Shown: positions 16,865 through 26,139 of the stretch, one piece after another | Layout of the letters: each line of letters begins with the position of its first letter | Position numbering within the stretch: the first letter of the stretch is position 1 | Assembly: GCF_000373965.1 (NCBI RefSeq) | Contig: NZ_KB892868.1 | Coordinates: 124,001 to 188,000, forward strand | Source of the DNA: Uliginosibacterium gangwonense DSM 18521 | Lineage (GTDB): Bacteria; Pseudomonadota; Gammaproteobacteria; Burkholderiales; Rhodocyclaceae | Length of the DNA stretch: 64,000 nucleotides | Direction of reading: 5' to 3' | Notes under the pieces: generated by a model | Told to the model about the DNA's origin: nothing | Seen by the model: the letters and a program-made list of their open reading frames with translations, nothing else | The model's database searches: none | Program-made: the position numbers and the translations under genes

Positions 16865-19150
16865 ATGGGAGACGTAATCGTGGTTGACAAGACGATTGAC
16901 AATGACGAACTGGTGTTTGCAGGCGAAATGGGTTCGGCCCAAACTGGTGATCATGCCAGCCTAACACCCAAGCACACGCCTTGGAACATCCTGATTGTCG
17001 ATGACGACCCCGATGTCCACACCACCACCACCTTTGCCCTGCGCGGCACCGACATCCTGGGGCACCCCCTTAACTTCCTGCATGCCGACTCTGCCGCCCA
17101 GGCGCGAGACATCCTGGCTTCAGCACCTGATATCGCAGTTATTTTGCTTGACGTTGTCATGGAGCAGGAAGACTCCGGGCTCCGGCTTGTCCACACCATC
17201 CGTACCGAGTTTGGCATGGCCGAGACACGGATCATCCTGCGTACCGGCCAACCCGGCTACGCCCCGGAGATGGATGCTATCCGTGATTACGACATCAACG
17301 ACTACAAGACCAAATCCGAACTCACGCGCAACAAGCTTTTCACCACGCTGACCTCCGCCATCCGCTCCTACCGCCAGATCCGCACCATCAATACGTCTCG
17401 CCGTGGGCTGGACCTGATTGTGCATGCCACAGGAGAGCTACTGGCCTTGTCTGGCATTCGCAATTTCGCGGCGGGCGTCATTACCCAGATGGCCGCCCTG
17501 CTGGGCATGCGTTCCGAAGGCCTGATCTGCGTGCAACACCCCCCCTCCAATCCTAGCCCACAGGACGATGGCACCATCATCATTGCCGCAGCAGGCCGTT
17601 ATGCGGAATTGATCAACATGCCGCTGGATGACATCAGCGAAGACCGGGTCAAAGATGCGCTGATCAATTGCCTGAACGCCGGCAAGCACATCTTTACCGA
17701 TCAGCATACCGTACTGTTTTTCAGCAGCCGGGCACAACGCAACATGGCCGCCTTCCTGGATGCCCCCATCAGCATCGATGAAAGCATCCGCCAATTACTG
17801 GAAGTGTTTTGCACCAACATTTCGGTCGGGCTGGAAAACACCCTGCTGTTCTCGCAACTACACGATTTTGCCTATTTCGATTCGCTGACCGGGCTCCCCA
17901 ACCGTCGCAGCATGATCAACAAGCTCGACGAACGCTTGCTGGGCGGCGAACGCGGGCGCTACACCCTGGCGCTGATCGACCTGGATGGTTTCGCCGATAC
18001 CAACGATGCGCTTGGGCATCAATATGGTGATGATCTGCTCAAGGCCGTCTCTGCCCGCATGCGCTCTAGCCTGAGCGGCCAATGCAACCTCGCCCGCCTG
18101 ACTGCCGACACCTTTGCCGTGCTGGGCCTGATTGAGCAGCTTCTGCCCGCCACCCTGCAAGCCCTGTTCCGCACGCCCTTTGTCATACACGGCCAAGAAG
18201 TCATTCTGTCCATCACCATGGGGATCGCGCACTTGGTCGATGTGGACGGCGACGGATCAGAAGCTTTGAAAAGCGCCTACCTGGCACTGCGCAGGGCCAA
18301 ACTCCATCATCGCGGAGAATATGCCTTCTTCACTCGTGATATGGCCCTGGAAATCAGGGAAAGATCTCGCCTGCTCCAATCGCTGCGCACCGCTATCGAG
18401 AGACAGCGCCTGTTCCTGGTCTATCAACCCCAGGTATCAGTCGCCACTGGCAAGGTCTCGGGCATAGAGGCCCTGTTGCGCTGGCGGGCAGAAGACGGAC
18501 GAATGATTGAACCCAGCCGCTTCATCCCGATTGCCGAACACTCAGGCATGATCATTGGCATCGGTGAATGGGTCTTGCGCATGGCCTGCTTCCAGCAGGC
18601 AGAAATCATCCGCGCCGGGTTTGAAGGCATCAGCATGGCCATCAATTTATCGGTGGCCCAATTCCGCCACCCACATTTCCTGGCCTCCTTGCAGGCGGCG
18701 CTGACCGATAGCGGAGTAGACCCACACCTGATCGAGCTGGAAATCACCGAATCCGTCGCCATGGAAGAAATCGATTTCCTCAGCCATACGCTGGATGCGA
18801 TGAAAGCGCTTGGCGTGCACGTGGCCGTTGATGATTTCGGCACTGGGTTTTCCTCGCTATCCTACCTGCAACGCCTACACGTCGACCGCCTGAAGATCGA
18901 CCGCGCCTTCATCACAGACATTGCCACCAACGAACGGGCACGCCGGATTCCCGAGCTGGTGATTGAACTGGGGCACAAGTTGGGCTTGTCCGTCATTGCC
19001 GAGGGCGTGGAAACCGCCGCGCAGGTTCAGGTACTCAAAGCGCTGGGGTGCGACGATATACAAGGCTATTTCTACAGCCGCCCGGTTGAGCCGCCTGCGC
19101 TGCTTGAGTGGCTCAAGAACACCGCCACGGATACCGCACATGACGCATGA
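16865..19150 (+). CDS. response regulator with DUF3369, degenerate GGDEF and EAL domains
   Basis: I choose the ATG at 16865 (CGGGA upstream) over a TTG 18 bases earlier, giving 761 residues. Order: receiver (about 38-160) with the DDD acidic pocket and phospho-Asp in ILLDVVMEQED, DUF3369 (about 165-325), GGDEF (about 330-485), EAL (about 495-745). The GGDEF signature is replaced by TADTF in ARLTADTFAVLG, so cyclase activity is unlikely. The EAL site is intact (GIEALLRW, ITES, DDFGTGFSS, IAEGVE, with the conserved KID lysine), pointing to c-di-GMP phosphodiesterase activity. The next gene is a histidine kinase and the likely partner. Confidence 0.92.
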   Translation: MGDVIVVDKTIDNDELVFAGEMGSAQTGDHASLTPKHTPWNILIVDDDPDVHTTTTFALRGTDILGHPLNFLHADSAAQARDILASAPDIAVILLDVVMEQEDSGLRLVHTIRTEFGMAETRIILRTGQPGYAPEMDAIRDYDINDYKTKSELTRNKLFTTLTSAIRSYRQIRTINTSRRGLDLIVHATGELLALSGIRNFAAGVITQMAALLGMRSEGLICVQHPPSNPSPQDDGTIIIAAAGRYAELINMPLDDISEDRVKDALINCLNAGKHIFTDQHTVLFFSSRAQRNMAAFLDAPISIDESIRQLLEVFCTNISVGLENTLLFSQLHDFAYFDSLTGLPNRRSMINKLDERLLGGERGRYTLALIDLDGFADTNDALGHQYGDDLLKAVSARMRSSLSGQCNLARLTADTFAVLGLIEQLLPATLQALFRTPFVIHGQEVILSITMGIAHLVDVDGDGSEALKSAYLALRRAKLHHRGEYAFFTRDMALEIRERSRLLQSLRTAIERQRLFLVYQPQVSVATGKVSGIEALLRWRAEDGRMIEPSRFIPIAEHSGMIIGIGEWVLRMACFQQAEIIRAGFEGISMAINLSVAQFRHPHFLASLQAALTDSGVDPHLIELEITESVAMEEIDFLSHTLDAMKALGVHVAVDDFGTGFSSLSYLQRLHVDRLKIDRAFITDIATNERARRIPELVIELGHKLGLSVIAEGVETAAQVQVLKALGCDDIQGYFYSRPVEPPALLEWLKNTATDTAHDA

Positions 19151-19205
19151 CAAAAGCGTTCAAAACACGCCAAACATGCAGCATATTCACTAAGGGGAAC
19201 ACATT

Positions 19206-22200
19206 TTGGGCCTGAAGCTCACCATCCGCAAAGCCGTCGTCATCGCCGTGCTGTTGGGAGTTCTGCTGCCCGCGCTAGGAGTGGGAATCTACCTGACCCG
19301 TAACTACTACGTTGATAAACTTGATCGTGAGATCATCCAGGCCCTTCAGCGGGACTCGGATGTCCTCAGCCTGGGGGTGCGGGAAAGCCTCTGGGCGATT
19401 GACAATGAATCCACTTCCGCACTGGTGGAAGCTGTCATGAAGGATTCGCCGTTGGTTTCCGTGGAAGTGCTTGACCCGGAACTGGGGCGTTTCGTATTCC
19501 GCGAAAACCCAGAAAGACGCCTGGGGAAAATCTATAAGCTGGAGCGCTCAGTGCTACATCGGGGCGAAGTCATCGGGCGTGTCCGGCTGGAAATATCCGA
19601 CGCCGCATTCACCAGTGAATTCCAACGCCAGATGATCTCACAAGGCGAAGCCTTGGCCCTGCAACTGTTATGCAGCGTCTTACTGATCCTGGCGGTCTTG
19701 CAGGTTCGGGTCGGGCGGCCACTCAAGCGGCTCACCACAGAAGCCATCTCGCTTGCCAAGGGGGAACTTTCCGCAAGCATCCAGCCCTTGCGGCAAGATG
19801 AAATCGGTGAGGTGGAGGCGCAGCTTGAAGTCACCCGGCAAGCCTTGCAAAACCTCTTCCAGACGCTGGAACAAAAAAACCAGGCACTGGAAAATGATCT
19901 TCAGGAACGTATGCGCGTGGAATCAACCCTGCGTGACCGCGAACAACGCCTCAGAACACTGGTGGATCAAAGTCCGCTGGCAGTCATCGAGTTCGATCTT
20001 GACTGGACCATCCAGAACTGGAATGAGGCCGCCTGCAATACCTTTTTATGGGATAGAAACAGCGCATTAAACAAACCCATCAGCATACTGCAGACAACCC
20101 CACGGAATCCCCTCAAAGATAGAAACGACGATCTGGCAAAAAACGGCACCGGCCAGGAGCGCCAATACAACAAGCGCGCAGACGGGCAAACCATAATATG
20201 TCAATGGTATTACTCTACCATCCGTGATGCAGAAGGCACCCCGCTGCGCATTGTGGCCATGGTCGAAGACATCACCGAGCAACAGCAGGCCGACGATGAG
20301 ATCCGGCGTCTGGCAACGGTCGTGCGCATGACCACCAATCTGGTCACCTTGGTCGACGCGCTTGGCAATGTCATCTGGTTCAACCGTGCCTTTGGCGAGC
20401 GCTGTGTCCCCCCCGGTGCAAGCCCCTTGGGGCGGCCCCTCATCGGCCTTCTGCAAGGACAAACCAGCCCGCAAGACAGATCTCGCTATACCATCATTGA
20501 TCAGGTTTTTACCTCAGGCACCAGCCAATCCATCAACGAATTGCTGTGCATCAGCGCCACGCAAACACCCTATTGGGTGTCGATGGAACTCCAACCGATG
20601 CGCAACGACCAGGGGAGCTTGCAACAGTGGGTCGTGGTGATGACCGATGTCACCGACCGGCACATCATTGCCGATGCCTTGCGCAATATCGCCCGGATCG
20701 AAGCCAGCAATGACACTCGCCTATTCCTCACCCAGATCCTGGCCGTCATCGCGCGTGGCACCGGCGCATCAGGAGCCTATATTGCCTTGAATCAGGACGA
20801 CAACATCGAGGTGTGCACCACCTGGGGCCGCAGTGCAACCGAGATTGCCACGGGCCTGCACCCGAAAACCCATAGCATCGCCCGGCATATCGAGCTTGCT
20901 GGCGCACAGCGCATCGTCGACAACATCAAAGGCTACTTGCAGGAAGATGCCATCTTGAAAAACGCGGTGAACTGCAAGGCGCTTATTGCGGAACCCTTGT
21001 TGGACCCCCATCAGGAAATCATGGGGCATCTGGCCCTGCTGTTCGATGTTGTGCCCAATAGCCCGGAAGAAATCCAGTCTCTAGCCGAAATCGGCGCCTC
21101 CCGGGCGGGTGCGGAATTGTCGCGTCAGCGCACCTTGGAAGCTTTGCAGCACAGCGAGCAGCGCTTCTCCTCCATCTTTCAAAGCTCACCCATCCCTCTG
21201 GCATTATTCCGATGTACTGACAAGCATTGCCTGGACCTGAATCCGGCTTTCCGGCTGGCCTTTGGCAACCTGGAGATGGTTCAGGACGCGGGCGGTGCCG
21301 CCTACCAGACATGGCTCGCCACCGTATTGGGTGGCACGCAGGATTCCGCCTCGGCTGATCTGCGGCTCCTCACCGCGCGTGGCGAGCAGCGGGACTGCCA
21401 GTTGATTGCCCGCAGAGTCACCATCAATGAAGAAGACAGCCAACTGATTGCCATTGTCGATGTCACCCAGCTTCTGGAAGCACAACGCCAGATCAAGGAA
21501 CTGAACCTGTCCTTGGAACAAAGGGTACAAGAACGCACGCAGGATCTGGCCCAAGCCAACCAGAATCTGGAACACACCCTGGAGCAATTGCGGCGCACAC
21601 TGGATGAACTGGTGCGTTCCGAAAAACTGGCCGCACTCGGCTCACTGGTCGCCGGTATCGCCCACGAATTGAACACCCCGATCGGCAACAGCCTGATCGT
21701 GGCCAGCACCTTGCGCGACATGAACAAGGAATTCCGCACACAAATGCAATCCGGCCTGCGCAAGTCGACTCTGGATGGTTACGTGAATGAGAACGACTCA
21801 GCGGCCGACATCCTGGTACGCAATCTGCATCGCGCCGCTGAACTGATTACCTCGTTCAAGCAGGTCGCGGTTGATCAGACCAGCTCACAACGCCGTACTT
21901 TCAATCTGGCGGAGGTAATCAACGAGATCATCGTCACCATGCATCCGGTATTTCGTAAGACCAATTTCAGCATTGACACCCGCATTCCTGCCGACCTGCA
22001 ACTGGACAGCTACCCCGGCCCGCTGGGTCAGGTATTGGCCAACCTGCTCAACAACGCTTTGTTGCATGCATTTGAGGGACGTAACGATGGCAGCATTCTG
22101 CTCAGGGCAGAATGCCCGGATGCAGAGCATGTCAGCCTGCTCTGCCAGGACAACGGCATTGGCATATCACCCGCCAATCTGAAGCGGATCTTCGACCCCT

Positions 22201-22361
22201 TCTTCACCACCAAACTCGGCCAGGATGGTACAGGGTTGGGGCTGAACATCGTTCACAACATTGTAACGGGGATTCTGGGGGGAAGCATCAAGGTGAACAG
22301 TACCGAAGGAGTGGGTACGGGTTTCACGATCACCCTCCCGCTCAAAGCTCCCGGTAAGTAA
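19206..22361 (+). CDS. multi-sensor hybrid-less histidine kinase (HAMP-PAS-GAF-PAS)
   Basis: This 1051-residue membrane kinase starts with TTG at 19206, preceded by AAGGGG at good spacing. Order: transmembrane helix (about 10-30), periplasmic segment (30-148), second helix (about 150-170), HAMP, coiled coil, two PAS domains (about 245-480), GAF (about 500-640), a third PAS-like domain (about 650-765), a coiled coil, then HisKA-like dimerisation with His820 in AHELNTPIGN and the ATPase with NLLNNALLHAF, DNGIGIS and GTGLGLNIV. It lacks a receiver. Adjacent to a receiver-EAL protein, it probably sets c-di-GMP breakdown in response to several signals. Confidence 0.92.
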   Translation: MGLKLTIRKAVVIAVLLGVLLPALGVGIYLTRNYYVDKLDREIIQALQRDSDVLSLGVRESLWAIDNESTSALVEAVMKDSPLVSVEVLDPELGRFVFRENPERRLGKIYKLERSVLHRGEVIGRVRLEISDAAFTSEFQRQMISQGEALALQLLCSVLLILAVLQVRVGRPLKRLTTEAISLAKGELSASIQPLRQDEIGEVEAQLEVTRQALQNLFQTLEQKNQALENDLQERMRVESTLRDREQRLRTLVDQSPLAVIEFDLDWTIQNWNEAACNTFLWDRNSALNKPISILQTTPRNPLKDRNDDLAKNGTGQERQYNKRADGQTIICQWYYSTIRDAEGTPLRIVAMVEDITEQQQADDEIRRLATVVRMTTNLVTLVDALGNVIWFNRAFGERCVPPGASPLGRPLIGLLQGQTSPQDRSRYTIIDQVFTSGTSQSINELLCISATQTPYWVSMELQPMRNDQGSLQQWVVVMTDVTDRHIIADALRNIARIEASNDTRLFLTQILAVIARGTGASGAYIALNQDDNIEVCTTWGRSATEIATGLHPKTHSIARHIELAGAQRIVDNIKGYLQEDAILKNAVNCKALIAEPLLDPHQEIMGHLALLFDVVPNSPEEIQSLAEIGASRAGAELSRQRTLEALQHSEQRFSSIFQSSPIPLALFRCTDKHCLDLNPAFRLAFGNLEMVQDAGGAAYQTWLATVLGGTQDSASADLRLLTARGEQRDCQLIARRVTINEEDSQLIAIVDVTQLLEAQRQIKELNLSLEQRVQERTQDLAQANQNLEHTLEQLRRTLDELVRSEKLAALGSLVAGIAHELNTPIGNSLIVASTLRDMNKEFRTQMQSGLRKSTLDGYVNENDSAADILVRNLHRAAELITSFKQVAVDQTSSQRRTFNLAEVINEIIVTMHPVFRKTNFSIDTRIPADLQLDSYPGPLGQVLANLLNNALLHAFEGRNDGSILLRAECPDAEHVSLLCQDNGIGISPANLKRIFDPFFTTKLGQDGTGLGLNIVHNIVTGILGGSIKVNSTEGVGTGFTITLPLKAPGK

Positions 22362-22393
22362 GCTGATTACAAGCGCAAAAGCAGCTCACACTA

Positions 22394-23170
22394 TCACAAT
22401 ATGCCACGTGGTTTGCGCTTGACTCGGGAGGCAAAGTGGTCATACAGGGCATTGGGCACCAGTGGCAGTAATTTTGCCACCAGACTCATCTGCCACGGAA
22501 TGGTCGCCTGACCCGCCCCCCGCTCAATAGCCGCCACAAAACGCCGGGCCGCCTCATCTGCATCCAGCATGAAAGGCATGCGGTAGGGATTCACAGCCGT
22601 CATAGGGGTACGGATATAGCCTGGGCGGATATCCGTCACCTTGATGCCCGTACCATGCAGCTCGACGCGCAGGCTTTCCAGATAACGGCTAGCGGCGGCC
22701 TTCGAGGCACTATAGGCACCGGCCCCAGGCAGGCCACGCACACCGGCTACGGAAGAGACGCCCACCAGATGCCCGGACCCACGCCGCCGCATCTCTTTCA
22801 CGAAGGGGCGGAAGGTGGCCACCATGCCCAACACATTGGTACGGAAGACCTTGTCAAAGGCGGCAAAATCGTCCGGTTCTTCGGTCAGCGTCCCTACGGA
22901 GACCCCGGCGTTGGCGATCACGATATCGGGCACGCCGAAGCGTTCACAGAATTGGCTGGCGGCCAGTTTGAGCGTATCAGGCTGGGTGACATCTGCCACG
23001 TAACAGGCATGTTCGCCCGGCAGGCTTGCCGCGACCTCTGCCAAAGCATCGGCACGGCGCGCCACCAGTCCCAGCATCACCCCGCGTTGCGCATAGCATT
23101 GCGCCAGCGCCTGGCCGATACCGCTGGAAGCACCGGTGATCCAGACGCGGGGAGGCGTCGAAGCACTCAC
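22394..23170 (-). CDS. short-chain dehydrogenase/reductase
   Basis: This 258-residue classical SDR has the cofactor loop TGASSGIG (12-19), NAG at 87-89, Ser140, and the catalytic YSASK with Tyr153 and Lys157. The C-terminal RPGYIRTPM motif fits oxidoreductases acting on lipid or steroid-like substrates, but the substrate is unknown. Its start overlaps the dsbA stop by 4 bases (ATGA), so it is co-expressed with the SPOR-dsbA pair, an arrangement common in betaproteobacteria. Confidence 0.9.
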   Translation of the reverse strand: MSASTPPRVWITGASSGIGQALAQCYAQRGVMLGLVARRADALAEVAASLPGEHACYVADVTQPDTLKLAASQFCERFGVPDIVIANAGVSVGTLTEEPDDFAAFDKVFRTNVLGMVATFRPFVKEMRRRGSGHLVGVSSVAGVRGLPGAGAYSASKAAASRYLESLRVELHGTGIKVTDIRPGYIRTPMTAVNPYRMPFMLDADEAARRFVAAIERGAGQATIPWQMSLVAKLLPLVPNALYDHFASRVKRKPRGIL

Positions 23171-23784
23171 TTGCCGCTGCGGGCCTTGGCGATCAGATCG
23201 TCCACAGCCTTGATCGCATCCGGGCCTTCACCGGTCACACGGGTGCGACCTTGCACTGTCAGCGTCGGCACGGATTCAATCTTGTAAGCCACAGCCAACT
23301 GTTCATACCGGCGGGTCGTCGTATCCACACCAAATGAACGCCAGGTATCGTTGAAAGTCTTCACATCAATGCCGACCTTGGCGAGCCACTCGTTACGCGC
23401 CTTCTCGTCGTCCAGGCGGACGCGGGAACGTTGGACGGCTTCAAACACCTGCGGACCAAATTTGTCGGCAAGCCTCATCGCGTCCAGGGTAGTATAGATG
23501 CGACCCAATGCGGCCCAGGATGGGCGCCCGAACGAGACAGGGACTCGCTTGACCACAACATCCTTCTTAAGAGACTGCTCCCACTTGCGCAGGAAGGGGT
23601 CCAGATTGGCGCAGTGCGGGCAGCCATAGGAGAAGAACTCCAACACTTCCACTTGCCCCGGCCCTGTGCTGGGCGCCTGAGCGGGGGAAATCGGCCCGAT
23701 CTCGGGCCCTTCGGCCCAGACGCTACCCACAGCCGTAAACGCCAGCGTAGCCAGCAAACCCTTGAAAATACTGCGTCGCTTCAT
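23167..23784 (-). CDS. dsbA: thiol:disulfide interchange protein DsbA
   Basis: The ATG at 23784 has GGAGAG upstream and opens a basic signal peptide (MKRRSIFKGLLATLAFTAVGSVWA), 205 residues in all. The thioredoxin fold carries the redox motif C55-P-H-C58 in FFSYGCPHCANL and the cis-proline loop SVPTL. DsbA introduces disulfides into exported proteins. Likely clients in this window include the Cys-rich secreted protein at 41411 and LptM/LptD maturation. It sits between the SPOR protein and the SDR. Confidence 0.95.
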   Translation of the reverse strand: MKRRSIFKGLLATLAFTAVGSVWAEGPEIGPISPAQAPSTGPGQVEVLEFFSYGCPHCANLDPFLRKWEQSLKKDVVVKRVPVSFGRPSWAALGRIYTTLDAMRLADKFGPQVFEAVQRSRVRLDDEKARNEWLAKVGIDVKTFNDTWRSFGVDTTTRRYEQLAVAYKIESVPTLTVQGRTRVTGEGPDAIKAVDDLIAKARSGK

Positions 23785-23798
23785 TCTGAATCTCTCCA

Positions 23799-24464
23799 TT
23801 AAGTTCCGTGTTTTGCAGTGGTCGCGCCACTTGCCGAAGGATTGGACCGCACAATGCTGGTTTCTATCCCCTCCGTTGCCAATCTTGCGCGCATTGCATC
23901 CGCCTCTGCAGCCGTGTCAAACGGGCCGAGGCGTACACGGTAGAACACGCCCTTATCGCCCAGGTCGACGCGCTGTACCTTGGCTTCGACACCCGCCAGC
24001 GCCAGACGGGCCTTCAGATTGTCGGCATCCGACGGATTCTGGTAGGCGCCTGCCTGCAAGGAAACCTTGTTGCTGGGGGCTTCCACAGGTTTGGCGGGCA
24101 CCGGGGTCGAGGCGGCATCTCCACCGGGCAGGATCTTGTAGAAATCAAACTTGTTCTTCTCCCCGTCGCCCGAGGCAGGCGTGGAAGCAGAGGCTGCCGG
24201 TGGCGGGTTATTGGCTGCAGCAGGCGCACTCACCGTGGGCTTGGGCCCCACAGGGCGATCCCCTGGCTTGCCGGGCAGATCGATAGGCGCCACATTCCCC
24301 ACCGGCGCGCTTTGCGCAGGCTTGGTGACCGTGTCGACCTTGGGAGACGTAAAGGGTTTGGGACCAAAATTGATATAGAGCGCAATGGCTGCGGCAATAA
24401 TGATCCCGATCAGCAAGCCGATCAGCACCCCCGAAACGGTATTCCCCTTTTGGTATTTCGCCAT
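23799..24464 (-). CDS. SPOR-domain membrane protein
   Basis: The start is the ATG at 24464 (MAKYQKGNTVSG), 221 residues. One transmembrane helix (about 11-35, VLIGLLIGIIIAAAIALYI) is followed by a proline/alanine-rich periplasmic linker and a C-terminal SPOR domain (about 140-215) with VSLQAGAYQNPSDAD and YRVRLGPF. SPOR domains bind denuded glycan strands at the division septum. The arrangement with dsbA and an SDR is conserved in the lineage; argS, often upstream, is not here. Confidence 0.92.
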   Translation of the reverse strand: MAKYQKGNTVSGVLIGLLIGIIIAAAIALYINFGPKPFTSPKVDTVTKPAQSAPVGNVAPIDLPGKPGDRPVGPKPTVSAPAAANNPPPAASASTPASGDGEKNKFDFYKILPGGDAASTPVPAKPVEAPSNKVSLQAGAYQNPSDADNLKARLALAGVEAKVQRVDLGDKGVFYRVRLGPFDTAAEADAMRARLATEGIETSIVRSNPSASGATTAKHGT

Positions 24465-24599
24465 GGAAATCGTACCGTACATATACACAAATCCCGAAAA
24501 ATGGTGGAGCGAGTATAACCGCCTTCATCCTCGCCGCCCAATTGCGGAAAGCCGAGTGGCATCCTGCCCCGATTGAGACCTCAACCGGGGCCGGGCCGA

Positions 24600-25262
24600 T
24601 CAGGCCGAAATACGCTGCAGCGTGGCTTTGACCGCGCTCTCATAGGCCGCACGCGGATCGCTCCCCAAGCCCACGTCTGCGCCAAGTTGCCGCACCAGAC
24701 CATCGGCCAGACTGTACATCCAGCCATGCACAGACACATCCTGACCGCGCGCCCAGGCGTCCTGCAAAATCGTGGTCTGGCAGACATGAAGCACCTGTTC
24801 GATCACGTTCAGCTCACACAAGCGGTCTGCGCGCAACGAGAGGTCGGACTGACGGGCAAGCTCTGACTGGAATTTTTCATGCACATCCTGCACATGGCGC
24901 AGCCAGTTATCCACCAAGCCCTGGCGCACATCATTCATGGCGGCCTTGACGCCGCCGCAGCCGTAATGCCCGACGATCAGGACGTGCTTGACCTTGAGCA
25001 CATCCACCGCAAACTGCAAAGTGGACAGACAGTTCAGATCGGTATGTACCACCACATTGGCGACGTTACGGTGAACAAAGACTTCACCCGGCGCCAGGCC
25101 GATGATCTCGTTGGCGGGCACGCGGCTGTCTGAACAGCCAATCCACATGTATTCGGGGCTCTGCTGAGCCACCAGACGGGAGAAGAACTCGGGATCGGCC
25201 TCGCGCTCACGCTGTGACCAGGCCGCATTGCGAATCAGCAACTCATAGAGGGGGATCGGCAT
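24600..25262 (-). CDS. can: beta-class carbonic anhydrase
   Basis: This 220-residue cytosolic zinc enzyme interconverts CO2 and bicarbonate. Zinc and dyad residues are present: Cys43, Asp45 and Arg47 in GCSDSRVP, then His99 and Cys102 in HYGCGGV. The length and the MPIPLYELLI start match the Can type. It lies downstream of rph on the same strand, 79 bp away; a short stem AAACCC-TTCA-GGGTTT sits just before the start codon. Confidence 0.95.
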   Translation of the reverse strand: MPIPLYELLIRNAAWSQREREADPEFFSRLVAQQSPEYMWIGCSDSRVPANEIIGLAPGEVFVHRNVANVVVHTDLNCLSTLQFAVDVLKVKHVLIVGHYGCGGVKAAMNDVRQGLVDNWLRHVQDVHEKFQSELARQSDLSLRADRLCELNVIEQVLHVCQTTILQDAWARGQDVSVHGWMYSLADGLVRQLGADVGLGSDPRAAYESAVKATLQRISA

Positions 25263-25265
25263 ATT

Positions 25266-25288
25266 TTCAGAAACCCTGAAGGGTTTTC
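25266..25288 (-). promoter_or_regulatory. hairpin in the leader of the carbonic anhydrase gene
   Basis: On the minus strand AAACCC-TTCA-GGGTTT forms a stable 6-bp stem ending about 9 bases before the ATG at 25262, covering the AGGG that would be the best ribosome site. It could damp translation or be part of a weak rph terminator. No T-tract follows. Confidence 0.3.
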
Positions 25289-25341
25289 AATATTGTAGGA
25301 CTTCGTAAGATACGCTAAACCCCCTGCCAACGCCAAATCCC

Positions 25342-26061
25342 CTACTGCGCCACCGCCGCCTTCTGCAAGGCCACCAAGCGGGCAATCCCCTCTTCGGCCA
25401 AGGCCAGCAATGCATTCAATTCGGTACGTGAAAAGGGGGTGCCTTCGGCGGTGCCCTGTACTTCCACAAAACCACCGCTGCCCGTCATCACCACATTCAT
25501 GTCGGTATCGCAGGCAGAGTCTTCCGGGTAATCCAGATCCAGCACCGGCACCCCCTCAAAGACGCCAACCGAGACGGCTGCCACCCAGTCACGCAGAGGG
25601 GAGGCCGCGAGCTTGCCAACGGCCACCAGCTTCTGCATCGCATCATGTACCGCTACACAGGCACCGGTGATCGATGCGGTACGGGTACCCCCATCGGCCT
25701 GGAGCACATCGCAGTCAATAATGAGCTGACGTTCGCCCAGCGCCTCCAGATCCACCACCGCACGCAGGCTGCGGCCAATCAGGCGCTGGATCTCCTGGGT
25801 ACGCCCGCTTTGCTTGCCCTTGGCTGCTTCACGTGCCGAACGGGTATGGGTTGAACGCGGCAGCATGCCGTATTCGGCCGTCACCCAACCCTGCCCCTTC
25901 CCCTTGAGAAAACCCGGAACCCCCTCTTCCACGCTGGCGGTACACAACACCTTGGTGTTGCCGAATTCCACCAGCACCGAGCCTTCGGCATGGCAGGTGT
26001 AGTGGCGGGTGATGCGCACATCGCGCATCTGGTTGGCTTGGCGCAGGGAAGGACGGGTCAT
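25342..26061 (-). CDS. rph: ribonuclease PH
   Basis: This 239-residue phosphorolytic 3'-5' exonuclease trims tRNA 3' ends. The start is the ATG at 26061 ([15 protein letters not shown]), not the longer frame to 26109. RNase PH motifs present are [28 protein letters not shown] and [18 protein letters not shown]. It follows the PP2C/kinase pair on the minus strand, with a good terminator between, so it has its own promoter. Confidence 0.97.
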   Translation of the reverse strand: MTRPSLRQANQMRDVRITRHYTCHAEGSVLVEFGNTKVLCTASVEEGVPGFLKGKGQGWVTAEYGMLPRSTHTRSAREAAKGKQSGRTQEIQRLIGRSLRAVVDLEALGERQLIIDCDVLQADGGTRTASITGACVAVHDAMQKLVAVGKLAASPLRDWVAAVSVGVFEGVPVLDLDYPEDSACDTDMNVVMTGSGGFVEVQGTAEGTPFSRTELNALLALAEEGIARLVALQKAAVAQ

Positions 26062-26086
26062 GTAAATTCTCACTCGGTTTGAAATG

Positions 26087-26113
26087 GAAAACGCCGTGCG
26101 ATAGAGCACGGCG
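26087..26113 (-). terminator. terminator after the PP2C gene
   Basis: On the minus strand a perfect 8-bp stem CGCCGTGC/GCACGGCG with a 6-base loop is followed by TTTT. It lies between the PP2C stop at 26140 and the rph start at 26061. Confidence 0.8.
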
Positions 26114-26139
26114 CATGGAATGGGTGGCGTAGAACCGGC

